Position numbers and translations under genes: made by a program. Below the pieces are notes generated by a model. That model was given only the letters and a program-made list of their open reading frames with translations, ran no database searches and was not told the DNA's origin. Of a stretch of DNA of 64,000 bases, positions 31,571-45,770 are shown one piece after another. Source of the DNA: Rallus limicola (lineage: Eukaryota > Chordata > Aves > Gruiformes > Rallidae); contig JAKCOZ010000002.1 of the NCBI GenBank assembly GCA_022605955.1, positions 68,118,783 through 68,182,782 on the forward strand. Direction: 5' to 3'. The number at the start of each line of letters is the position of its first letter. Positions within the stretch are counted from its first letter, which is position 1.

Positions 31571-34500
31571 CAATTTTAAGCCAGCACACAGGGACAAGAA
31601 ACTCAGCCCAGGTTCCATAGGAGGACCATTGCTAAGAGCCCTACGGCCCTGGTTTGCTTGCCAGGGAAATGAGAGAGGATGTGCATGGTGCCACAACAGA
31701 AAAGGAATTAAAAAGAAGCTGTGAATCCACCGACAAGCAAGGTAACCATACCGAGCATATCTCTGGGATGCAGCTGTGTCAATTTAGGGAAAATATTTAC
31801 ATTCAGTCCTCGTCAAAAATATAAAGCACACTACTGTGTCTTTCTTAGAAAGAGAGAATAATTTTAATAGTCTAGGCAAACGGGATAACCCCTTATTTTC
31901 TAAATAATTTGTTTACAGATTTTTTTCTCCTTTTATATGAATGCTTATAATAAACATCAGTGGGAAAAACATAAGCCATTACTATAGTGTATCACCTTCT
32001 GTGCCGACCACAGCATCAGACAAGCACAGCTTCCTCAGAGAGCATTTAGCATCACGACTGTTTCTCCTGGAGATCATTTTTATGTTTTGAAAAAGGGAAA
32101 AAGAAGGAAAAAAATAAAAATTGCCTACTGCTGTCTCATGGATGCCTCATGCCTATTAATTTCAGTTTGTTGTTGTTTTTCATATTCCAAAGTAAATGTA
32201 TCCTTCCTGACAGTGCTTGGTTCTTGTCACACACTGGAAAAAAAGTACTTCTTGCTGGTACCTTCACTCCTGTTAAAAAGGAGCCCAAACCACCAAACCT
32301 GGCACCTGTGAGTAACTTAAATAGATGGGACACTGCACAGAATTTAATAACTTGACTAAAGATTACAAAGACTGTTTGCTCTTATGAAAACACTCATGAG
32401 TCTGAACATGAAAAGGTAAAAATGCAAATTGAGAGGAGAAAACAATCAGGAAAAGAAAAAGCTTTATGCCAGACCTTGAAGGCCCAGAATCTAGCTCTTG
32501 TACAGAATTTGCAGGTAAGTAAATTGCAGGCATCAATGTTTGATCCACAAAATTCAGCACTGAAGAGTGAATTCCATGTAGCCACTTCAGTGCTCGATAT
32601 GTGAAGATCACCAGATGATTGATGGTTACCTTCTATCAGTTGTACCCAGTCATAAGCCCTGGCTATGAAAATTTTGCTTCATTGTTTAAAATGCCAAAAG
32701 CAAAATTAATGCTGACACTAAGGTGTCCCCAAAAGCATACCACAGTCATGTCCAAGAGTTACAAGAAGAAAAAAACTCCCAGCACATCAGTGCCAGGTTT
32801 TTTTCTTGCTGTGGACTTGGGTCAAATCATGATCAAGAAGAGGACAATGTAAATGTAAGCACACAAGTGTTCTCTGGAGTGATATCTACTCTCAGAAGTG
32901 TCATGTAAAACCTGCTAAGATGTACTTAAAACTCACACTGAGATCACTAAGGGAAGGATGAGATCCAAAAATTGTGGCCACACGCAATGATAGCAATTTA
33001 AATGTTGTAAGGATGAGCTCTTGCATCTAGGGATGCTTTCCAGATCCTCAAAGTGCTGCTCACTCCCAACCAGGAGTAATACTCCTGTTCAGACAGGAAT
33101 GGCTCTGATCTTGCCAAATGACTGCCAAGTAAGCTTCTGCTCACCTGTTGGACTAGCTACATTTTCAGAAGGGTGTCTGTGGGATACCAGTTTGAATATC
33201 TGTAATTTTCACAAGTGATTTTAAACCTAAACCACAAGAGTAGATCTCAGTTTTCCAGTAGCCTGTCTCTAGCACAACCAAACTGTTCAGATTTGCCTTC
33301 TGTCCATTTGCAATGTCCTTCTGGTTATTAAATGCAAAACCTTTGTTTAAGGCAAAGAGAGAAAACAAAAAATTTGTTTTTGCCCTTCATGGATCCTTTT
33401 GAATGGAAATGATGGAGGATGCCACAGGTGGGGTTCTTTATTTTCTTTTTTCTTCTTCTTTGAAAATATGAATGCAAATATGTCCACAGTGTTTTATCTT
33501 TTTGTTTCTGCTTTGGTTGAGGGACACCTTTTAGAGAGCCTGAGAGATGCAGGATGATTAGGCGAGCTTGGAGCTGTACTTGCTCTCCTTGTCCCTTTTC
33601 CAGGACCGCTCCATATCACTGGAGGGGTGGTAGGTTGAGGCTACTCTTGTCATATCTCGTGGGCTGGTCAGGTAGTGTTCAGGGATGACTCTTGATGCCA
33701 TTGCTGCTTGAAGGATACAGTCAAAACCAGGAAGATCACCACAACCTCATTTTGACCTGATGGTTGTCAGCTATTAAACTAAGGTACCACTTCAGAGGTC
33801 CAATATGGTAGAAATGAGGTAGTTTCCCAAGTAAGTCGGAGTCCCTCACACCCCCTGCTAGCACGGTGAAAGATTGGTAAAAGGCTTTTTGCTAAATTGC
33901 TTTGGGTTCAGCAGCTAAAACCCTGCATTAAGATGTATTTCTGAGTTGTGCTGTTGGGTCCACTTGTCTTCAGGACATAGAGAACCAAGAATGTGGGGTT
34001 TTTTAGGTAGAAAAGGTCTTTAACTGAATTTTTATACAGTGTAAATAAGTCTTGCAGAAAAAACTAGCTTCGACACGCTTATTTTTAGTGACTTTTTTCA
34101 TCATAAAATACATTTCTTTCATATGAATTTCATACTTGCAAGCTGTGTTTCTTATTCTTACTCTTACAGGGATGCATTTGTTGCTTTATTTGTGCAATTC
34201 AGTTGCAACAGTGCAATACTAAGCTTATGGTGCAAAAGTATAGGATTTTTCTTTCTCCGTGTTCAGTTTTGCTTCTTGATACGGAAGTCTCTACACCTAA
34301 TATGTATGTATGAAAAGCGCTGCTATGGAAGACTCAATTTGTTGAAAAGCATAGCCATTGATTTGTGACTCTTTTCTTCTGCTGTAGTCTCATCCATTGT
34401 ATTAATGCAAATCACATCGCTTTCTTTGTGAAACAATAGCTTTTATACACGTGTGTGGCATTTTTATTACAGCTCTGTTTCATAAAAGGTATAGATTTAC

Positions 34501-35109
34501 TTTAGAAATTCAACTTCCATGTGTTTGGGGTTGAGATTTTTTTTTGAGTCATGAAGAGTTTAGCCCCAAACAAGTATTTTTCAGACCAAGCATTGCTAAC
34601 CCTGAATAGCCCTGGTTGCTCAAGCGTTAGGTAATATGAAGTTTCGCTTGATGGGAGCACTTTTACCATTTGTCCCAGGTCTTCACTGTTGCAAAACTCT
34701 GAAGGAAGATGTCTGTATCTGAGCTTGTGCATGTGCTGGGCATTGCTTACCAGAGGATTGCTTCTGTGTCTCCATGTAAGTCCAGAATTTCAAAACTTTT
34801 ATTTCCAGAAAGTATCCTTCTCACTATTTAATGACTACCAGCCTCTGAATTGCTTTCCTTTCGACTAACTCCAAAGTTTCCATGACACCGGATTACGGCA
34901 CTATAAGAAGTACGCCTTACAGATTCAATTACAGCCTGAGAGAAGAAAGGTGAATAAGATGGAAACTTGAGCCAAGGAGAGAAAAGCTGCTCTGTTTACA
35001 GAGAATCCAGAACAATATACTTAAGAAAGGAAGGGTTTTACCTTAAATACTGTGAAAAAATGGAAGAGCAGTTGCCTGAAAACAAAATGAGGCTGCCGTG
35101 TATTCTCTT

Positions 35110-35640
35110 GTGTGTGTCATTTTTATAGAGTGTATCTTTTTCAGAAGCTGGTTAGAGCTGAGATGATAATTTGCATGTCAAGCAAACTGTCTTAATTTCC
35201 TTGTTCTTGCTTCCCTCCGAGGATGCCTCCGCCTGGTATGTGTTCTAACAAACATGTTTGTCAACGAAGAAATCACAGCAAATGCTGAAGTTAATGACAG
35301 TGTTAGCTGTGACTTTGGCATCCCTCCCTGACTTCATCGGCAGATCTGTCTGCAACAATAGCCAGCAACACACGTACTAAGAGCATATAGGCAGGCTCAG
35401 GGAATCCATGTGATAGGCTGCAGTCCGATATTCCTCCTCACAGACAAAGTAACTTTCAATTTAAAGTGTTTTAATATTAGCAGTCCCGATGGGAGCTCTA
35501 TACCTGCGTGCACTGGTCTGAATTGCATACAAAACCCAGTCATACAGCTCTTAATTTAAATCAACTTTGTCCTTTGTAGCATTAGCTATAATTCTGTGAA
35601 ATCCTGAATGCATTGCAATTATAATAAATCAGTTGTGTTT
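35110..35640. promoter_or_regulatory. Candidate conserved regulatory block B
   Basis: A repeat-free AT-rich block with an octamer ATTTGCAT at 35169-35176, an AACAATAG SOX-like site near 35355 and TAATTT/ATTATAATAAA stretches near 35550-35625. The assignment is pattern-based only. Confidence 0.3.
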
Positions 35641-38600
35641 TCTAGCCCATTAAAAATACAAATGAGATAAAAGAAGTCCCTCCCTTCTCTTTTTCCCCAG
35701 AGGCCAAAGAGATTTTGAACTGGGAGACAAATGGATATTTCAGGAACTCCAGGTGGTAATGTTAATGACTTTATTGCTTCTGCTCGAAAGCGTCCTGTCA
35801 TAGCAAGTATAAAAAGCTGAATGTAGCCTGATCTACAATCAATAATACCACACTGATAAGGAAATACCTTTGTCAAGAACAGTTTTAATTACTGGCACAA
35901 TGGAATTGCTTAAATGAAGAAAAACTGAAGGGGCAAAAAAGGAAAAAAAAAAAAAAAGGAAATTCAAAAAGAGAAGTAAAGAGTTACAAGGGAAAAGCAT
36001 GCTGCCAGCTCAGAAAGAGATTGTAAACTAGGTAATATCTTCTCATTTCAGGGTTCACTGGAGTTAATAATCTTGAATGTTCTGCTCATTCCTGGATCTT
36101 CATGGTCAAGTAGCAAATATCTAACCAAGGCCCTTTGAAGTGAAGCAACATTAAAATGCACTTTGTGCACCAATATGTATATCACTTCTCCTTTATGGCT
36201 CCTGAGCTTTGGTCACATTTACATGCTGGACACTGTGTAAGAAAGAGCCTTTGTCCAACAAGGGGCCAGACATCCCTGGCTGATCTGCTGCACTCTTTTG
36301 ACATGAAGCCTCTAGCTGTATCAGAAGATGCCCCTTACAGATGGGCTTTTGGTTTAATCAAAACGAATCGAGGAGATTCTTTGTGGATTTTGTGTGCCTG
36401 TCCTGACAATATTAACCTGCTGATGTGTCTCTGCGTTAACATTACTCAGATCTGAAAAAGTAGCAAGGGTGAGGGTACACCCTTGAGTACACCTCCATCT
36501 CTGTTTGCTTCCAGCCTTAAACTTTTCTGGGTAATGGAAACTTGTTTTTTTTATGGAGCATGATCCTTGTGTCAACAAGGCTTTTCCAGATAATATATAT
36601 GAGTTGCACAGCTTAGCCCTGTTTCCAGTAAGTCTGTTCACTAAATTCAACTAAAATAACCAAGGCTGAGCTTGGCCACCTGCAGCCCAAATGAGAATCT
36701 GTCTCTTTGCAAAATAGGCTTCCTTGGGCTTATGGGAGTACAAATGTCTTGAAAAGCCCCTTCAGGTATCTGCTTCGTGTATATAACTGTATTTTCTGCA
36801 TAAAAATCAGATACTTCTTGAACCCTACCTGGAAGCACATCTAACTCACCCCAAGTAGCACCCCTCAGACACCACTCTGACTTCGAGTCTGAGGCAGTAT
36901 CTGTACCCCAGAGTGGGAAATGGTGCTTTGCACTCAACTCAGAAGTTAGAAGTGCATTGCAGCAGGCTTATTTCAGCCATAAAGCTCCATTGTTGAGTTT
37001 TGGTTTTTTTCAGTTCCAGAAACCAGCCACATTTTTAATGGAAAATGCTACTGGCTTTTGGGTTGCCTGGGCTGCTTCTCCACCTCTTGTCCAACTGCGT
37101 GAGTTCTTTCCATTAAAAGTTCTGCTTAACTTAATGCAAGTAGCAGTGAGAACAAAGGAAGTTCAGTGATGACCACAGCTTTGCAGTGGGATGTCCCTTT
37201 TCTCAGTTGCAAACCTCCCTCCTAGTGTCCCAGGGGAGGAAAACCAACAGTCTTTGCAGTGTTTGGGGAGGGCAGTAAGGTCAACAGGGCTTTGTACTGA
37301 GTAGCAGGGTTGAGAAAGCACCATAAGAAATGATTCAGTTGTTGTGTATTATCTCCTCTCTGAGCTGCACTAGAAGGCACCTCTTTGCAGGGTTACACCA
37401 TAGAGCATGATCTACCATAAAGCTGTTAACAGTAATAGCTCTGGTGACTCATGCAGAAATCCCCTTCCAGTAAGGTTTTTCCTTTTGGGAGCAGGCATGG
37501 ATGTATTTTGGATGGTGTGTCCCATTGAACACAACAAAAAGTCCCAATGTAACCACTAATGTTGTTACAAAGGGTGTGAGCATCAGTAGGTGTCTACTAG
37601 AATACACCAAATTCTTGATGAATAGTCAATACCAATGAAAAGATAGATGTACTACAAGTGGCTTTTGAGGTAGAGTTTCAAAAAACCAAACTCTTACAGA
37701 AAAAAAAGCAAAAGGCTGGACTCCAAACATAGATAGATGATGCATGTAGTTTCAAACCATTCTTGTACTGGTTCCAAGAAAATCCCCCAGCTGAACTAAG
37801 CATCCAGTTCTTCTACACACGATGCTCCTCAAAACTGAAAGGCACTGGAAGAATTAATTATAGATGAAAAGGATATATCTCATTATATAAGTAAGTATTG
37901 GGTGCTGAGCAAACAGGCCACATTTTTTATTTATTTAAAATAGCAAGATCCTATGGCCCTGAGGGTGATAATAAATATTTTAGTGCTCAGTCTTTAGGTA
38001 AAATTGAAATGCTCTAATTGAAAGTCACTGAGGACATATTTATTGAAAAAAAAAAATCACCTTCCAAGGAAGTAACAGCAGCTTTTCACGGTGTAAAACC
38101 TTAATATCACAATTTCCTCATCCCAGCTGATACCTATAAACAAAAACTTGTCCTGCAGTCAGCCACCACCTTTTCTTCAACCTTCCTTTACACACCTAAA
38201 TTTTCTACACATCTGTGTTGGTGCAGAAGTACATTAGCAATTACAGCCATTTGCAGATGCTGGTATTATAGTGTGTTGTAAAGATTTTTTTTCCCCCCTA
38301 AACATCCTTTTTTTTTTGCTCTGCAGCATGCGTCAGCCCAACTGAATGAATTTCTCAGTGTCTTCCTGGGCTCAGCCATTGAGGGTAGAGGCTCTTCCTC
38401 TGTCTTAAGCGATGCTTGTGCATTCAGCATTGTTGCTGCATTTCTGTCTTTCACAGATGGATTGCTAGGAAATGTGTGAAACTGCCTTGGGCACCAAGAA
38501 AAACAGGGGCATCAAGCCAGGACCATAAAAGACTATTTCCAACAACTGCAGCTGCAAGGCGCCTCACTGCACACTGTGCTCCTCTCTCCTAGCCTGGCTG

Positions 38601-39541
38601 GCTCGTTTCTCCTTTATTGAGGAAAGAGGGCACGTTTCAACTACAAGCAAGTTGGGGAGTTACAGTAAAAACTCAAAACCCAATCTCCTTTAAAGCATAT
38701 GCTGATTCTTTGCTCAGTTATGTATTCCCACACGTGAGATGAGCCATGGGAGTGCTTAGATGTGAGCATCTTTCATCAGACCCCTCCCTGATCGTGCAGA
38801 AGTGTGGAGAAGGCATAGAGCAGGACATAAACACCAAAATTAAACACTGACTGAATTTGGTTTAAACCCTATTTTTCACTTTTTATTTCTCACCAGTTGA
38901 CTAGAGTGATGGTACCTAAACAGTCCGAGAGGAGAAATTTGGGACAGGGGAGCAGATGAGCCATCTCAGCATCAAGCTGTAAGGAAAAGATAGGAGTTAC
39001 CATGCCATCTCAGTGCCCAGCAGACCTGAGGCACCTCTCAAGCAGGAGCAAGCAGTCCAAATTTAGCTGAAAATTAGAAGTGTGGGAGGCTGCAGAACCA
39101 ACCAATAACAGGCTCTAAGAGGTGTACCTGTTCCTGGAGAAAAACAGAACTGAGGGATAAAAGAAACCAAGCAAAATGGTAGCTAAATGACCTAACTACA
39201 AATACTACTTGAGCTTTTAAGGAATTCTTAAGAAAACAAAAAAGAGATATATCTGATGCCATAGAAAGGGCATAAATGCAATCTCTATCAGTGTAAATTA
39301 TACAGGAGCACATCCAGGGCATCATTTGTCTGTCTTACAATATCATCATGACTGTATTCTCTGCATATTGCAATTCATGTCATCATTCTGCATCTGGAAT
39401 GCAAAAAAGCCAAGGAAACCAAACTGGAAACAGATGGTATGCTCCACCTAGAGTAATATTTACATTTCTAGCCACTTAATCCAGAAGAAACATAGCAGAA
39501 ATGGAAGGGGCATGGGGAAGTGAGAAAAATGAGAAGAGTGC

Positions 39542-39553
39542 GGGGGGGGGGGG
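39542..39553. repeat. G12 homopolymer
   Basis: Twelve consecutive G. It is likely length-unstable or prone to sequencing error. Confidence 0.9.
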
Positions 39554-40059
39554 AAACTGCCCTGGTAAGGAGACTGGATTGTAGAGGAAGGAAAATATAT
39601 GGAAAATAAACTGGTAAATCCTGTTTCATATTACAAGGACAAGAGAGGGAGCCAATGGAACTGAAAATCAGTAATCAGAAAACTAATTAAATCACCACGC
39701 TTTGTCTTCACACAATGCATAATTAATCTATGTCACAGATGTTCTAGAGTCAAGAGAGATTAGATGATTGTATACATAATATGAACATCTGCAGCCATGT
39801 GATATAGGATGGAATCCTTCATGTTGCATGATATCACCCAGGTACTCACTGCTGGAGTTTTGGATCAAACTTCTCTTGCTAACTGGTTATTTTTCTATCT
39901 CCTCTGCACTGGGTTTGATGGTTCTTTAAAGCAGCTGGTAGGCAGCTGTCACACCGGGTTCCCGATGTGCTGAACTACCTGGCCTTTTCAGACTTGCATC
40001 ATTGATTCCACTTTGATTTAAAGACAAATGAATAGATATATGTCAGCCTCACGTAAATA

Positions 40060-40420
40060 AAAAAACCCAAAACTATCCTGAAATAAAAATAAATATGACT
40101 TTTTTCGTGTGGCTTAAAGCAAAGATTGCATTTTAAAGACTTTGATTAAATATATATATATTAATTCTGCATATATTATACAGAATTAATCATAGGGATG
40201 CAGATCTCTTCCTTTAGAAGGCTGGCTGCCTTTAAGCAGCTTTTGCCTTTGAAAACTCTGAACTCTGGATGCGACAAAATCATTAGTTTGTATTTTAAAA
40301 GAATTACAATGAAGGCTAAAGAGAGACCCCCACTTCCCACATCGAAACTTTCTAGCGATAAAGAGCCTTTTCAGACTGTATAATCCTATTTACTGTTCTT
40401 AATTGGAGAGCTGTGTTTGT
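40060..40420. promoter_or_regulatory. Candidate conserved regulatory block C with AT hairpin
   Basis: Contains two TCF/LEF-like sites (CTTTGAT at 40140 and CTTTGAA at 40247), several TAAT cores and a perfect 10-bp inverted repeat ATTAATTCTG/CAGAATTAAT (40160-40169 and 40181-40190, 11-nt loop). It also retains isolated CpGs (GATGCGAC, ATCGAAAC, AGCGATAA). Enhancer function is inferred. Confidence 0.3.
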
Positions 40421-42055
40421 CAAAAAAAGTACAGAAGTCTTCAGTTGTTTGGAAGTGAGTCTGGCTCATCAGCTCCCAAGGGAAGAAAAGAACTATTTAT
40501 TTTAACCGTTAAGCCTAAATGCAAACTGCACAATAAATCTGTCTATCCAAATACTGACCTATTTCATGTAATGTCAGGATGAGCCTGGCCTTGCTGTATA
40601 AGGCTATTGTTGCCAATATATAAAAAAAAAAATAAAGTAGACCCTATTATGGAGCCCTGGAACCAGCTTCCAGGAGGTAGCAGGGAGAACGGCTGCCAAA
40701 CCCACCACCTTCCGCAGCTCCTCCAAGACCCACAGCCTGCAGGGAGGCTGAAAATGAACCTCAATTACCCAGCTCCATCTAGTGTTTGGGAAACAAAACA
40801 CTCCTCAAAAACCCACGCTGCCCGCTTATATGAAATGCCACTGGTTTTCTCTTTTCACAAGGAGAAAGAGTTTTGTGGAGCAGGAGGAAAGTGGATGACA
40901 GGTATGGGTGACCACACATGGATGAGCACAGCCAAGATCACAGACAAACCCGAACTGGGGAGTCTGTGCTGAAGAGCTTATGCTGAGGCAGTGAGGTTTT
41001 GCTTTGGTCGGTGAACCCCTGGATATCGCCAAAAATATTTTCAAGGTGAGCAGGCAAAGTTAGTTAGTAAGAGGAAAACGATCCAGGTACGCTCAGCTTG
41101 TTATGGGATCTGCATTGCCACAGGAGAATTTGCCAGGATCAGCAACAGAAAAACACTTTTCTACACCTGAAGTGGTGGTCAGGAGGAGACGGCTTTGAAG
41201 CTCCTCAGAAATACACCGAGTTGTGGTACCCAAAAGGAAAATGCCTCTGGATTTCTAGACAAAAGATGAAAAGACCCAATGCAGTCTTATCTCCTGTTAA
41301 TTTCCCAAGCCAAGGCCAGCCTGTAGACAGCAAAACCCAAAGAAACTGCAAGGGAAAAGGTTGTCTTCAGGCCCTCCTAAGCTCAAAGATCCCCTTCCTG
41401 AAACTGCTGGTAGTTCCCCTCTGCCCACTTTCTCTGTCTCACTGGTGATTTCTCTTTGTCAGCTACTAATAGAGCTCCCCGAAAGCATGCAGCAGCTCAG
41501 CTGCCAGTCACATTTCCCTCATTTGACATGTTTCAACTGTATTTCTTTAGGAAGAGACAACTTAGGAAAAAGAAAACAATGGCACATCTCTGTCAGCTCT
41601 CCAGCCTGACCATTTTGAATAGTACTGAGATAGAGCAGTTTAAACAAACAGCACAGTACTGTTGAGTGAACCAACTAAGGAGTTTCCAGCAAATACTTGT
41701 AAAATTTCATTAAAAAATCTCCATTGAAAGCCAGCTAGTTTTCTTTCTGGTCAGCTCAGAAATAAAGGGTTTTGGGTTTTTTCCTCTCCTTAATGCTTTT
41801 GTGTGACTTGATTGACAATGCACTCCTGCCAAATTTCCTGGGAGATTCCCAGGTTGGTCCAGCGGAAGCAGGACTATCCCTCGTCCAGCTCTGCAGATCT
41901 GCTGAGCATCGAGCTGGCCTTCTGAATCAGCTGTGGATGCTTGGGTCAAACCTTGCCTTCACAGTGCAATGGGGTTACTTTGTGGGATGCAGAGACGGCT
42001 CTTTTCCAGAGTCACAACAGTGGGTGTAACTCCTCTCCAGCAGTTGTGTACTCTT

Positions 42056-42140
42056 TGCTCCAGGGTATCGGATTTGCATAATAACTACAGAGATGGTTAT
42101 TGTGGAAAAAAATGGGTGGTATGCAAATCCCCATACTGCG
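42056..42140. repeat. Inverted repeat with paired octamer motifs
   Basis: GGATTTGCATA (42070-42080) and TATGCAAATCC (42120-42130) are exact reverse complements 39 bp apart; each contains the POU octamer ATTTGCAT. Between them AATAAC (42080-42085) and GTTATT (42096-42101) form a second inverted pair. The outer arms extend imperfectly (CAGGGTATC versus CAGTATGG). Confidence 0.85.
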
Positions 42141-44061
42141 GGAGGCCAGCACAGCAGCCTTGGGAACCAATTACAGAGAAGGGATTTGAGTAACGTATTT
42201 TTTTTAGGGTTATGTTGCCTGTGAGTTATTTTAAGGTGGCACACCTACAGGTCACCGACTCCAGCTAACTGCTGCCCTCCCAGGCTCTCTTCCTGGCCCT
42301 AGCTCTCACATTGCTCAGGAAAGGCCAAGGAAGCCAAGGTTGCTCCCCAAGGCACAGCTGGCTAATGTGCTCTGTGAACCTGGGTCCCTCCACTTTAATT
42401 CTCAAAGGCCAAGGTGTTCCAAGTTCCCCCAGCCCCACCTCCAGGGCTTCCAGATAGTCTTGCAGAACTATTAATGCACATTGTGCACCAGCAACATGTT
42501 GCTCAGATCTCCTGCAGCATGGATGGGTCTGTAGCACCTCCTCCTTTACCTTACGCTGTCCCCCATTGCCTCCTTCTCTACAGTCTCCTTTAATCATCCT
42601 GCAGCTAATCCCATCCATGCCTAAATACACCTAAGGTAGTATAAGCTGCTTAGGTTTACTTAATGGCCCCTACCTCCTCCTTCCCGCTTCCTTCAAACGC
42701 TCTCAGCTGAAAAACAATTCTCTTTGCGGGGATCCATAAACCAAAGCACATTTGTAGTTTTTAGTAGTCCATTTTTACAGCTTTCCAGAGTCAATATTTC
42801 GCCTCTAAAAAGTGAAAATTGAAAAGGGACACTCTTTAAAAGCACAATTTTGCACTCCTTTTCTGCTTCTGTCTAGGATTAAGCTAACAGACAATATTTA
42901 GTCTGGTGAGACAGTAGCAAGGGACATTTCAGAAAGGATTTTTTTTGGCAGAGAATATGGAACAAATTGCAGACATTGGCAACTGGACTTGCATTTAGCT
43001 TTAAACTGACCTGCTCTAAGCTTAAACAATGCACAGCTGAGGGACAGTCAGCATTACCAAGCTTTTCTAACCATTACATCTTTCAGCAGAGATAAGCATC
43101 AGTGTATTCCTTTATCTAGTGAGCTACTGTAGGTATCATGAGACTATTGACTCATGATCATTAGAAAAGTCACAAAGCCGCAGTTGCATTTATCTACAGT
43201 AAAACATTTTGCCATCTATGCTATCAAAATATAGCAGAAGTCAAAAGAAAATTCATAAATCCTTATCAGAATCTAAAATGTTTTGTAGCAATTAGAGTTC
43301 AGTGAAAAACAGATTGGAAAAAGGCTCACACATCCTTAGGCTGTTGGGAGTTAACTTGCTTACACAGAGATGTCAGAGCATCATTTCAACATGGAATATG
43401 ATTGTTCTTGAGGAAAAAAAAAATCTGCAAATTTGTAAATGGTTGTAAAAAACCTAAATGAAGGAATAAATCTGAGCCTTTGACTGGAACATACCCAGGA
43501 GAATCTAACTTTTCCCTGTTCCCACACTGCAGTGTTCTCATTTCTACACTTCCCAGTTTTGACTAGTTATGGCAAGGGCATACCCAGAGGGAAGAGAAGT
43601 GGGTTTGCTGGTATTTTGCTCAGAACTGACCAGGAAGTATCAGAAAACTAGATTAAAAGTAAAGTCTGAATGTAAGAGATTTCTAGACAGATTTCTCAAG
43701 CTCGAAGTTTCAGATCAGTGTGGCTAACCTTAAGATAAGTATTTCAGCTTGTTTTAAAAGATAAGGTCTCTAACCTGTACCCATTAAAACTCAATGGAGT
43801 GCTTTGGCATTTTTTGGATTGGGCTCTGGACTGGAGAACAACCGCTGGGGAAAAAAAACCCTCTTTGTTGTATTAATCATCAGGAAGGGTATGTTTGTTG
43901 CTATTTTAATAACGTTTCCTAAGATCCTCGCTTTTGCATAACAGAGCGTTGAGATAATGCATCAACTGAAACTCCTAAACAGAACATAATATGCTTCTGT
44001 TAATGAGAGAAGAGAGATACTGCTGCCTGTGGGTTGGCTCAATCAGCAGACTGCCCCGGGG

Positions 44062-44107
44062 GCTCTGTGCTCTCCTGGCTCTCTGTGCTCCCTGTGCTCT
44101 CCTGTGT
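44062..44107. repeat. Short CTGTGCTCTCC minisatellite
   Basis: About three degenerate copies of a CTCTGTGCTCTCCTGG-like unit. It creates a Leu/Cys/Ala-rich open frame that is not a real gene. Confidence 0.75.
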
Positions 44108-45744
44108 CAGCCCCCCAGCCAGAGGGACAGCAAGGGCAGATACCCTGACTCTGGGCAGCTTTTGCAACATTTGAAAAAAAATCGAGGTGTTTCTAGACAC
44201 CCTGAGGGGCTTAGTCACACTCCCAGAATCCTCCAGGCAAATCCTTCAAATTCTGGCATATGGCACTATTTCCCAGGATGTTTCTCCAAGCAGAAAGGAG
44301 GGGAGTGCTCTGCTCTGCTTCACTCCTTGGCAGGAAGGTTCATAGCTGGAGATAAGGAAAAGCATCTCTGAGGCATGGGAAGTAGCTTTCCAGTAACATC
44401 TGGAGAGTACCTCTGAAAAGGAAGAACAGTTGAATCCATGCAAGGAGTACGGATGACATTTAACTTCTGAAAGCCAAAAATCTCTGGCTGCAGGTCTGAT
44501 GGGTGGGTACCAGCACTAGATCATGAGGTGAAGTTTTCTGCTGTGCCAGGGAGAAGGAGGAAGGAAGGCAGGAAGAGACTTTCCCAGATTTCTGGAGTAC
44601 TCAGCCCCTGACTTTGTGGTGTTTTACCCTCCTTCCCCTAGCCTGCCGTTCTCCTGGCTACTCTAGGAAATGACTGAAGCAGCATGTGGTTGGGAAGGCA
44701 CTGGTGAGTGCTGTGCTGGCATCGTGCAGTAGCAAAAGCCTGGAGCTTCAGCTACCAACACTCTTAAATTCTCTCCAAATGAAACTCTTCAGTGAAAACT
44801 GTGGGTAGGCTCTGAGTTTTCACGTTGCCAGCAAGTACAGGAGTATACAGACAAGAAAGAGATGCTACTCATGTCTGACTGCGACCAGTCCAGACTTCCT
44901 AATGCAAAGCTGCATTCCATTAGAAAGGCAGAAATGCATTGGCTGCGAGAGGATGCTTGTCTCTTAACAATCCTTCCAACCTTTGCAGGGTTCCTGCAAA
45001 TTTCTCCTCTGACGCAGGTGGCAAAGAGTCAAGCACCCATGCACCTGAGGATCTGCAGAAATTATCCATGGTGGTATTGCAGCGTGTTCATCTTGTCCTG
45101 GTTCCTTGTACCCACACCAAGTTGCCGACTCCACGGAATACCTGAGGTTCAGAATGGCAGCAGGATGTGACTTTGGGAGGCTACGAGGAAATCGGAGGTG
45201 TCTGCTCGATGACTAATGTGCTGATTATAATATCTGCCTGCTGAATTTTTGCATAATACATGGGAGAGAACTACAGAAGAGGAAGTCAATAGATTGGGAT
45301 CGATTTGTATGCAAACAGCTAGGTGAGCTGTTGCTGCTGGGCATCGTGGTGCTAAGCTGGGACTGTTCCATACAAGCATTTTCCGACCAGTGCTGGGAAA
45401 ACTGGAGATGGATGACTGAAATTAATGTTACACTGGGTTTAAATATGGGAAAAAAAAAAAAAAAGAAAAAAAAAAGGAGAAGAACTAATTATATGTTGCT
45501 GGCTTGATCTGTGCTTTACAAATTTGCGTTTATGAATTTTTTTCTCGCGATTAGCAATTTCTATTTGAAAGGGTGAGGAAGTGCTTGGAAGAGTGAATTA
45601 CTGCTCACCACTGCTGCCAAGTCTCATGTTTTAATTTAAAGTTTCATGATTTTTGATGCATTTCTTAAAACTTACATTCTTGGAATAAAGATTCTATAAC
45701 ATTTCCAGCTTTTTTAAAATGTAAAGCACGAAGCGATTTCACCT

Positions 45745-45770
45745 AGATCGGATCAGATCAGATCAGATCT
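45745..45770. repeat. GATCA pentamer tandem
   Basis: Four to five GATCA/GATCG units in a row. It is a small simple repeat. Confidence 0.85.

Noticed and set aside
45450..45475. A-rich run as the tail of a processed pseudogene
   Set aside because: No upstream coding or known RNA sequence was recognised and no target-site duplication was seen. A simple A-rich repeat is enough.
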